From NCBI GenBank assembly GCA_002633005.1, contig NMRA01000660.1, forward strand, positions 189,359-220,144: a DNA stretch of 30,786 nucleotides, given 5' to 3'. Numbering within the stretch: the first letter of the stretch is position 1; the number at the start of each line of letters is the position of its first letter. The notes beneath the pieces were generated by a model. The model saw only the letters and a program-made list of their open reading frames with translations. It was not told the DNA's origin and searched no databases. Made by a program: the position numbers and the translations under genes. Positions 27,001-30,786 of the stretch are shown here, piece by piece. Source of the stretch: Phoronis australis. Taxonomy: Eukaryota > Phoronida > Phoronidae.

Positions 27001-29941
27001 TGCCAGTAACCATGAGATTCGCTATGGTAACTGCTTTGTCGGGACCACTGCGCCTCTTGCTTACTTTTGAGGAAGTGGACCTACGATGTTACAGACGTGC
27101 ATGGTATGCCTTTTAATCAAATTTATATCATTATTCAGAAGTTCCAAAGCTTCACATATCGAAGATAGACAAGGACGAAGTGACATCAACTACTGTAACG
27201 CTACCTATTGCACCAGTCGCAGGTTATCCAAACAGCAATGATATCGAGTAAGTCAACACTTTTGTGGGGAAACAAGAGGTTTCAGATTTTTTCCGCTATT
27301 ATATTTTTGTGGAACGCCTTATTTACGAATTTTGTCTACGAAAAAATAATCGAATGTGTATCTGCAATAAGATTAAAAGTTTATACTGAAGAAACACATG
27401 ATATGGTAAGGAGCCTGATGACTCTTCACTCTTGGAAGAAGAAAACATAGCATGGGTGATCTATACTAGAAACATTCAAATCATGAAATAAAAAGATCAT
27501 TGCATGCCTTAAGTTATAAGTACAAGTACTTACAATCAATTGTTGTGAGCCTGCAGTGTTGTATTTACTATATTGTTATCAGCCTCAGAATGTACTTTAA
27601 GCACTCGAACATCTCTAACTCTTTGATGCCAAGTTATCTTCTAAATCTGTTGGCCTTCAATACATGTAAACAGGCAGAAGCATCTGTCACGAGCACTTTT
27701 TCTTTAAGCTTTTACATCTATATCTGCATTTGTAGTTTACGAGAACGTCCATAGCGTCGTGGCACGGCCCATTTCACAAGATATTTCCACAAAATGGCCT
27801 GTATGTGATGGCTGTAGCGCTACCATCTCTACTGAGACTAATCGTCTCGTGAATATTTTGAAACCGGTACTACCATTATGCTGTCATAGTTGTGAAATTC
27901 AAAATTATCAGCCACATAGCAGTTACGTGGATAAAATTCCTGTGTTCCTATTTTCGACATAGAGTGTACAGTAGGCAGATGATATTAAGGTTTATTTTCA
28001 AACCATTTTGTTTCAACTCCTTAATTTACTTGGAAACAGGTTTTACCTTATTGTCGTCGAAAGGAAGAAAATTGTCTCCCGTACAAGGAGAGAAACCATC
28101 GACGTCTCCACCTTAAAAGATTATGAGGAGGCGACGTCTAGTGGCAATTCTCGTTATATAGCCGCTAGGTTGACCGCAGCGGAGATGGAAACAAGGAAGA
28201 CTTTCGTTGTAGGAGACCAAAAGACGTACGGTGGATATAAAAACGTGCCACTCATAGCTGGAGATAGATACAGATTCCTGATCGGAGTTTACGTTCAGAA
28301 CGAATTTGTAAGTATCTGGATGTTAAAATGCTTACATAATCAAGCAATAACTCAAAGCAGATTAAAGGAGTGAAATTGCCTTACTGTTGGTTGTTTGGTT
28401 TGATCATTGAACACCATTCCCTTTGTTTTCTATGTTCTCGTGCATAATCTTTTCGCAGTGTGTAATCCCGAAACACTCTAGAAGGATGCTCTTCGGCAGT
28501 AATTCCAGTTTTGATGTGAAGTACATGAACGTGATTCGGTGCACCAAAGCTGGCTAAATCACCGTCCTGTTGTTTTTTAACTGGAAGAACAGTACTTCAC
28601 ATGTATTTCAAAATTCCAATTTTGAAAGATATTGGTTTGATGAAAACAGACATTGAATTTTTGTTCTGTCTTGTGTCATTTTCCTCACGACGTTGTACAA
28701 AATGGACTTGGTTCTTTTAGTAAAACTGATGTTTGCTTTCTTATGTTTTAGGAGAATAAAACTCATTTTCAAGTTATTGAATTTGAAGGACTGGCATCCA
28801 GTGAATTCATAGAAGGTGATTTTATGAACATTTTAATAATATGCTTTTCAGTTCATTAAAGTAACAATGTGGGGTGTCATGTTTACTCCTGTGAAATGTT
28901 CGTAAACGTTTGTATTCGCAAAACACTAGCTTAATGTTCACAGCTTCAACAAGGTTTGTAACCCTCGAGTAAATTTAGAATCAAATGAGTTTAATGGTAT
29001 TCCCAACTAAAATGTTTAGGTGATCCCAAGATTTCAGGCCATTTATTGAATTACCCGCCACATGGAATCGGGGCTTATTGGTCGTACCGGTGTAAAAGTA
29101 CCAAGTCTGCTATGTAACCAGTGTCCAGTGTGCTTGTATTTGATTGGAGCATCGGGACGTTTATTATAATAAGGACTGTATAATAACTCGCTCTCTTTTT
29201 ATGGTTTTCCAGTCTGCCTTGTTATGAAAATGTTATATAAAGTCAAATGATAACCAACTACGTCACTGGTTTCTAAACTCAAAGATTAGGATGAGAAGGA
29301 AAATGTGGGTATAGTGAATAAATTAAAATTAATGTTTTATGCTCCATCTATGTTAGCAAAGAACTTTAAACAAGAGAGAATGGCAATGATTGGCGGCGCT
29401 TGTGGTGGTGTTGCAGCATTCCTGTTGGTTCTAGCATTGGTAGTTTTCATTGTGCGGAGGTGAGAACGCAAACTTTCTTACTCAGTCACCTTCAAGGGTG
29501 AAACAGTTGACTGGTATAGATTTTGCAAAAAAACAAGTAAATGACGTAGGATAGTGAGATTGTACATGTAAGTGCAACAATGAAAACAAAGTGACAACGT
29601 GGTCAAAAGTTTTTGGATTTTTTAACTTAAAGGCGGTTTGCAGAACGGCATTATCGACTGCAAATTTATGCATATCTAAGAGTGGCCCAGAAAAACCTGA
29701 AGCGAACACTGAAGTATCAGTTACATCGACAACACTTCATGTAAAACAATGCGTTTTTGTTTAAATGTGTGAACACACATTTCGTGTCATATTTTTCGTG
29801 ATATTACCGTGACTATGCACAATCTAATAATATGGATTAAATTCTTTTCCACTTTCCTCCTGATCATTTGTAGGCGAAGACAGAAGGCTGCAAACGAGAG
29901 CACCTCCTCAGATCTGCACTTAGACAACATCAAAACAGACG
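8375..29941 (+). CDS. Partial receptor gene: 3 EGF + 6 FN3 + LAR-like juxtamembrane domain + TM (probable receptor protein tyrosine phosphatase)
   Basis: Seventeen exons join: 8375-8506, 10755-10901, 12731-12862, 18557-18853, 19201-19262, 19530-19752, 21404-21712, 21978-22280, 24132-24346, 24691-24757, 25316-25422, 26336-26510, 27139-27247, 28040-28307, 28752-28815, 29357-29459, 29874-29941. They total 2781 nt, 927 codons with no internal stop, and every junction keeps frame. Domains by concatenated residue: EGF-like 1-44, 45-93 and 94-137; FN3 138-236, 237-331, 332-434, 435-535, 536-629 and 630-723; juxtamembrane domain 724-870; TM about 881-903; basic tail to 927. The juxtamembrane domain carries YIAA, FVVGD, TYGGY and an N-x-PL motif, a pattern known from LAR-type receptor tyrosine phosphatases just outside the membrane. 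I therefore infer a cell-surface phosphatase that senses ligand or adhesion. Tie-like receptor kinases share the EGF+FN3 layout and remain an alternative. Both ends are incomplete: no signal peptide or catalytic domain was seen. Confidence 0.85.
8507..10754 (+). other. Intron between EGF exons 1 and 2
   Basis: 2248 bp with GT...AG ends. It contains a 10-bp inverted pair, CCAGTTTGCG at 9319-9328 and CGCAAACTGG at 9429-9438, inside a locally GC-rich stretch. No coding is recognised. Confidence 0.8.
10755..10901 (+). CDS. Exon: EGF-like domain 2
   Basis: Acceptor aaattccag and donor gtaata bound a 147-nt exon, phase 1 at both ends. It encodes CGPNRFGYDC, then six more cysteines, ending GFKGIGCDQ. 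The loop between the third and fourth cysteines is longer and acidic (SDDEDTG) and lacks the NGG turn of domain 1. The C-G-P-N-R-F-G start is common in EGF repeats of Tie-like and related invertebrate receptors. No in-frame stop interrupts it. Confidence 0.92.
11195..11323 (+). pseudogene. THAP zinc-finger exon remnant
   Basis: The frame from ATG 11195 reads MLRCIVPACSNY, then VISFFRLPRQP, then FRQWLVVVKNEK. This is the first half of a THAP domain: C-x4-C, the phenylalanine-rich F-x-R-LP segment and the W about 35 residues on. The frame meets a donor-like AAG|GTTAGT at 11324, where THAP genes often break, so it resembles exon 1. The second half (C-x2-H and AVPTIF) was not found downstream. 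THAP domains bind DNA and occur in host regulators and in P-element and other transposases. Inside another gene's intron a transposon remnant is most likely. Confidence 0.65.
11352..11433. repeat. Hairpin with internal GCCGGC repeats
   Basis: CGCCGTGAAACATC (11352-11365) faces GATGTTCACGGCG (11421-11433), inverted with one extra base. Between them the block GCCGG-(C/A/T)-TTGTCT occurs twice. It lies exactly between the THAP remnant and the opposing acidic ORF. Confidence 0.6.
11436..11556 (-). pseudogene. Possible P2X7-like cytoplasmic-domain protein N-terminus (remnant)
   Basis: From a Met codon at 11554-11556 the minus frame reads MATRNPDLDESSSDEDLAGG, then FQFEPEYSDQEILERR. An acidic serine-rich start followed by a (Y/F)QFEPEY-(S/T)-x-(E/Q)E motif resembles the N-terminus of many invertebrate and fish genes annotated as P2X purinoceptor 7-like, which are often repetitive. 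The cysteine-rich part of that domain is not seen. It faces the THAP remnant. The call rests on one motif remembered from the family and is tentative. Confidence 0.3.
11648..12680 (+). repeat. Dispersed repeat, copy B
   Basis: Same orientation and block order as copy A (3918-4715). It is longer, with an added stretch around 12310-12520. It ends about 50 bp before EGF exon 3. No coding is recognised. Divergence is substantial, so the duplication is old. Confidence 0.82.
12731..12862 (+). CDS. Exon: EGF-like domain 3
   Basis: Acceptor tgtattgcag and donor gtagga bound a 132-nt exon, phase 1 at both ends and the same length as the first EGF exon. It begins CPDNYYGADC and has eight cysteines, ending GYKMPYCQT. 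The usual glycine-rich turn before the last cysteine is altered (KMPYC), so this domain is the most divergent of the three. Copy B of the dispersed repeat ends about 50 bp upstream of the exon. Confidence 0.92.
13748..13949. repeat. Tandem duplication, period about 113 bp
   Basis: Copy 1 at about 13748-13837 and copy 2 at about 13861-13949 share TTGATGAAA, TAATATATGAGTCTATCAAT, CATAAACATG and GCCAATCAAATTGTTTAT. The copies are separated by unrelated bases, and small substitutions show the event is not recent. Confidence 0.82.
14753..15025 (-). pseudogene. LINE ORF2 C-terminal zinc-binding segment
   Basis: The frame contains LCSFCHKDPETLSHLFWTC, a C-x2-C-x8-H-x4-C motif (14864-14917 for the first and last ligands), followed by FWKEF. 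This is the zf-RVT-like tail of L1-type ORF2 proteins. Confidence 0.85.
15949..16200 (-). pseudogene. LINE reverse transcriptase, YADD box
   Basis: The frame starts LQYADDISITL, with the catalytic YADD at 16177-16188, followed by GLQVNMDKTRAVLF, the usual G-L-x-(V/I)-N-x-x-K-T segment, and then FRFLGWIL. The order and spacing match L1-type polymerases. Confidence 0.9.
16424..16621 (-). pseudogene. LINE reverse transcriptase, N-terminal motifs
   Basis: The frame reads LISQDQTCFISGRRVNEDIR and then LGLLLLIDFEKAFDSL. These are RT motifs that include the first catalytic aspartate (codon 16487-16489). The frame fails at the next motif, where S-L-S-C replaces the usual tryptophan after the serine. 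Confidence 0.9.
18557..18853 (+). CDS. Exon: FN3 domain 1
   Basis: Acceptor ttttgcag and donor gtaaga bound 297 nt, phase 1 at both ends; the whole domain is in one exon. The fold markers are visible: a proline-rich start (THPPNIS), ITVTWPPW for strand B and its tryptophan, YIVEYKL for strand C, and YQIRIRIKV for strand F. It is the first FN3 after the EGF module, separated from it by a 5.7-kb intron that contains a LINE. An NKT N-glycosylation sequon is present. Confidence 0.9.
18854..19200 (+). other. Intron after FN3 domain 1
   Basis: 347 bp with GT...AG ends; nothing else recognised. Confidence 0.8.
19201..19262 (+). CDS. Exon: FN3 domain 2, first part
   Basis: Acceptor tttaatttcag and donor gtaagt bound a 62-nt exon that enters in phase 1 and leaves in phase 0. 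It encodes LPTVHLALESSAIRVTWN, which is FN3 strands A and B with the core tryptophan. The split directly after T-W-N is a common FN3 intron position. The exon makes no sense alone but continues in frame into the next one. Confidence 0.85.
19530..19752 (+). CDS. Exon: FN3 domain 2, second part
   Basis: Acceptor aacgttatag and donor gtgagt bound 223 nt, entering in phase 0 and leaving in phase 1. It encodes YTLFYKNS (strand C), a VERVFPTLACTEWTFKIQA segment (strands E-F, with W in place of the usual Y) and NKELNSDVS towards strand G. Cysteines occur near the start (DWRC) and in LAC. The translated length completes a domain of about 95 residues. Confidence 0.88.
19753..21403 (+). other. Intron between FN3 domains 2 and 3
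   Basis: 1651 bp. It contains a GTT-rich stretch near 19800-19820, overlapping TACATGTA palindromes at 20885-20898 and a solitary hAT-like end at 21161-21178. No coding is recognised. Confidence 0.8.
21404..21712 (+). CDS. Exon: FN3 domain 3
   Basis: Acceptor ttgtctttag and the less common donor gttagt bound 309 nt, phase 1 at both ends. The domain shows TVSLTWEAPVYNG, KSYIIQYNLTE, a TSLDNLRPYSRYDISVRA strand E-F segment and a C-terminal strand ITMDTH. The open frame runs three bases past the donor to a TAG. A gtaccg site nearby would break the frame, so phase continuity with the next exon selects gttagt. A cysteine pair brackets strand C. Confidence 0.88.
21978..22280 (+). CDS. Exon: FN3 domain 4
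   Basis: Acceptor ttatttcag and donor gtaata bound 303 nt, phase 1 at both ends, a complete single-exon FN3. Visible are NTLKFNWEHPPC (strand B), FDYQLQRQ (strand C), FDHLQPHVTYSFRVRAVNG (strands E-F) and GPWSNWTRNV, a WSxW-like bulge before strand G. NNT, NDS, NWT, NVT and NES are candidate glycosylation sequons. Two cysteines bracket strand C as in domains 3 and 5. Confidence 0.9.
22281..24131 (+). other. Intron between FN3 domains 4 and 5
   Basis: 1851 bp. It contains a 14-bp perfect palindrome, TACATCCGGATGTA, at 22550-22563 and the (GT)n tract near its 3' end. No coding is recognised. Confidence 0.8.
23966..24043. repeat. (GT)n microsatellite with GTGC interruptions
   Basis: About 78 bp of alternating purine-pyrimidine, mostly GT with several GC steps and one short ATATAT. 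It ends about 88 bp upstream of the acceptor of FN3 exon 24132-24346. Confidence 0.97.
24132..24346 (+). CDS. Exon: FN3 domain 5, first part
   Basis: The acceptor is atgctatag, just downstream of a (GT)n tract; the donor is gtgagg. The exon is 215 nt, entering in phase 1 and leaving in phase 0. It starts with a proline run (APPPPKNLSV), then FVIIGWVPPCPPNGVI, REYQLNYKS and LNLEVKSTYEIK, ending in strand F. The remainder of the domain is in the next, much smaller exon. Confidence 0.9.
24347..24690 (+). other. Intron within FN3 domain 5
   Basis: 344 bp, phase 0, GT...AG ends; nothing else seen. Confidence 0.8.
24691..24757 (+). CDS. Exon: FN3 domain 5, second part
   Basis: Acceptor catattccag and donor gtaggg bound a 67-nt exon, entering in phase 0 and leaving in phase 1. 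It encodes IRAKTTHWGSWSIPIYE, completing strand F and the W-G-S-W-S bulge before strand G. It is small enough to be missed by gene finders, but frame, phase and domain completion all support it. Confidence 0.85.
24758..25315 (+). other. Intron between FN3 domains 5 and 6
   Basis: 558 bp, phase 1; no feature beyond one TACATGTA at 25258. Confidence 0.78.
25316..25422 (+). CDS. Exon: FN3 domain 6, first part
   Basis: Acceptor accattttcag and donor gtatat bound 107 nt, entering in phase 1 and leaving in phase 0. It encodes VPEMPESVWC, SLTVYWVEPSRKNGF and LTQYK, which are FN3 strands A, B and the start of C. The intron falls after Q-Y-K, a different point from those in domains 2 and 5. Confidence 0.86.
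25423..26335 (+). other. Intron within FN3 domain 6
   Basis: 913 bp, phase 0, with a strong polypyrimidine tract before the acceptor; nothing else recognised. Confidence 0.8.
26336..26510 (+). CDS. Exon: FN3 domain 6, second part
   Basis: A long pyrimidine tract ending tttttag precedes the exon and gtaaga follows it. It is 175 nt, entering in phase 0 and leaving in phase 1. It encodes ISWKDEQ (strand C), RKLKISNLNPGTRYNIHVEA (strands E-F with the canonical L-x-P-x-T-x-Y) and KNSVGFGPPA before strand G. This is the most canonical FN3 in the window. Confidence 0.92.
26511..27138 (+). other. Intron before the juxtamembrane domain
   Basis: 628 bp, phase 1; nothing else recognised. Confidence 0.78.
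27139..27247 (+). CDS. Exon: juxtamembrane domain, first part
   Basis: Acceptor ttattcag and donor gtaagt bound 109 nt, entering in phase 1 and leaving in phase 2. It encodes VPKLHISKI, TSTTVTLPIAPVAGYPNS and NDIE. This looks like the first strands of the FN3-related domain that precedes the membrane in receptor tyrosine phosphatases. The tryptophan of strand B is replaced by L-P, as in that variant domain. Confidence 0.85.
27248..28039 (+). other. Intron within the juxtamembrane domain (first)
   Basis: 792 bp, the only phase-2 intron upstream of the membrane exon; nothing else recognised. Confidence 0.78.
28040..28307 (+). CDS. Exon: juxtamembrane domain with basic cleavage site
   Basis: Acceptor ggaaacag and donor gtaagt bound 268 nt, entering in phase 2 and leaving in phase 0. 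It encodes FYLIVVERKK, then the basic motif S-R-T-R-R-E (codons 28080-28091), then YIAARL, FVVGDQKTYGGYKN, PLIAGDRYRFLIGVYV and QNEF. The YIAA...F-x-x-GD...Y-GG...N-x-PL pattern is familiar from LAR-type phosphatases (LAR/PTPRD), where furin-type cleavage occurs just before it. A true FN3 would not show this motif set, so the exon is the strongest clue to the protein family. Confidence 0.9.
28308..28751 (+). other. Intron within the juxtamembrane domain (second)
   Basis: 444 bp, phase 0. TGTGAAGTAC (28515) and its complement GTACTTCACA (28592) occur 67 bp apart; no larger structure seen. Confidence 0.78.
28752..28815 (+). CDS. Exon: end of juxtamembrane domain
   Basis: Acceptor cttatgttttag and donor gtgatt bound 64 nt, entering in phase 0 and leaving in phase 1. 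It encodes ENKTHFQVIEFEGLAS and SEFIE. It completes the last beta strand (THFQVIEFEG) and a short acidic linker to the membrane. NKT is a glycosylation sequon. The call rests on phase and position between two stronger exons. Confidence 0.82.
28816..29356 (+). other. Intron before the transmembrane exon
   Basis: 541 bp, phase 1; nothing else recognised. Confidence 0.78.
29357..29459 (+). CDS. Exon: transmembrane helix
   Basis: Acceptor tatgttag and donor gtgaga bound 103 nt, entering in phase 1 and leaving in phase 2. It encodes a short polar stalk (AKNFKQER) and then an uninterrupted hydrophobic run beginning MAMIGGACGG and ending LVLALVVFIV, followed by RR. The length of about 23 residues and the flanking arginines mark a single-pass stop-transfer helix with the N terminus outside. 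G-G-A-C-G gives a GxxxG-type small-residue motif at its outer end, which can favour helix pairing. Confidence 0.9.
29460..29873 (+). other. Intron after the transmembrane exon
   Basis: 414 bp, phase 2, GT...AG ends; nothing else recognised. Confidence 0.78.
29874..29941 (+). CDS. Exon: start of cytoplasmic tail
   Basis: Acceptor catttgtag and donor gtcagt bound 68 nt, entering in phase 2 and leaving in phase 1. It begins RRRQKAANES and continues to DLHLDNIKTD. The basic start continues the stop-transfer signal. The serine-rich, acidic remainder is an unstructured juxtamembrane tail. No kinase or phosphatase motif is reached in the window. Confidence 0.85.
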
Positions 29942-30786
29942 GTCAGTGTCAGTTGTACTAACTTCTTGGCTTACTGTGGTTCAATGTAATTATCATATCA
30001 CACCTATTACAACTAAGCCTGTTCACAACATTGTAGATGGAGTCTCGTCTCGTTATTGTGTAATGAGATTTCGATAGGCGTCTTGTGAAAGTAGGGTGTT
30101 CGGGCTTCTCCGTTGGTGACCTAAGCTAGTTTACTTAACGGGTAAAAGCCAAAACAGGTCCACAAACCCGCGCGCCAACTATATCTGTGCATCAGACTTA
30201 GCTCAAGCCAGTTCGCCACCTTGTGTCTGCACACATTAGATTGGACTGCTGATTGCAACCTGTACTAGATTTTAAGTGGAAGAGGTCTGTGCTCGGGAGC
30301 GCTAATACCCTCTTGTGCAGTCAGCAGCTGATACAGAGTTTTCACGGGAGTAGGGCCTAAACTTCAGTTTGGCGTTGTCTTAGACTGATTGCCAACCAAG
30401 GCTTACGAGCTTGTTCTCCCCGAAGCTCTGTCAAGGTTTTAGTCATTAGTGTTCCAGGGTTAATGATAGGTTCTTTAACTACATATAGATGTACACGTTT
30501 GAACGTTATAAGATCTCCATGTCGCGAACACATCCACTAAAACAAGAAACTGTAGGAACACCGCATTTATCCACCTTCACTCTTATCAAGCTTCTATTGT
30601 GAGTCAGCATGCGTGAATAATTGGCTGATAAGCCACCTCTGGAACTACTTTTGGCTGAATGCATGACCAGGCCATAAAATGATAATTAGCCAAGACCAGT
30701 TACTATAATACAACAAAGAATAATGTCTTGCATCACCTAGCCTTGGTGGAAAGCTGTATACTGTATAGCGGATTTGCAGCGACGCC
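29942..30786 (+). other. Intron or 3' part running off the window
   Basis: 845 bp with no recognisable kinase or phosphatase exon. The last bases contain GATTTGCAG (to 30779), a possible acceptor; if real, the next exon begins at 30780. Confidence 0.5.

Noticed and set aside
28503-28601. Apparent hairpin of TTCCAGTT/AACTGGAA and TGTGAAGTAC/GTACTTCACA
   Set aside because: The two inverted pairs are not nested in mirror order, so they do not form one stem.
30780-30786. Possible start of the next receptor exon after GATTTGCAG
   Set aside because: Only seven bases are visible, too few to support a coding call; noted in the final intron entry.

Overview
The window looks like animal nuclear DNA: AT-rich, intron-dense and strewn with decayed transposons. 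The elements include a Mag/K02A2.6-type Ty3/gypsy LTR element, an L1/Tx1-type LINE, short foldback elements and a THAP-domain fragment. The receptor architecture and the heavily over-used palindrome TACATGTA suggest a marine invertebrate, such as a lophotrochozoan, a lower deuterostome or a cnidarian. I cannot name the species.

One host gene is well supported, on the + strand. Seventeen consecutive exons (8375-29941) have consensus or near-consensus splice sites. They concatenate without a stop into 927 codons, entering and leaving in phase 1. The encoded protein is the extracellular and membrane part of a type I receptor: three 8-cysteine EGF-like domains (one exon each), six fibronectin type III domains, a juxtamembrane domain resembling that of LAR-type receptor protein tyrosine phosphatases, a single transmembrane helix, and the start of a basic cytoplasmic tail. 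The signal peptide and any more N-terminal domains lie upstream or were not recognised. The catalytic part would lie beyond the right edge. An RTRR furin-like site sits just before the juxtamembrane domain, where LAR-family phosphatases are known to be cut into two subunits.

Layout: 1-240 is a GC-rich, palindromic GTCGGCT repeat cluster. 1134-3159 is an antisense LTR retroelement with LTRs of about 80 bp; it keeps gag and integrase but has lost reverse transcriptase. 3918-4715 is copy A of a dispersed repeat, abutted by a TTAA-flanked 325-bp element (4725-5049). 5054-8374 is non-coding with two foldbacks. 8375-12862 carries the three EGF exons; the introns between them hold a THAP exon fragment (11195-11323), an opposing possible P2X7-like fragment (11436-11556) and copy B of the repeat (11648-12680). 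The large intron 12863-18556 holds a 113-bp tandem duplication and a 5'-truncated antisense LINE (about 14690-17000). 18557-26510 carries the six FN3 domains. 27139-29941 carries the juxtamembrane domain, the transmembrane helix and the tail start. The rest is intron.

No rRNA, tRNA, CRISPR or operon structure is visible. All exon boundaries were read by eye from splice signals and phase continuity and have not been checked against transcripts.
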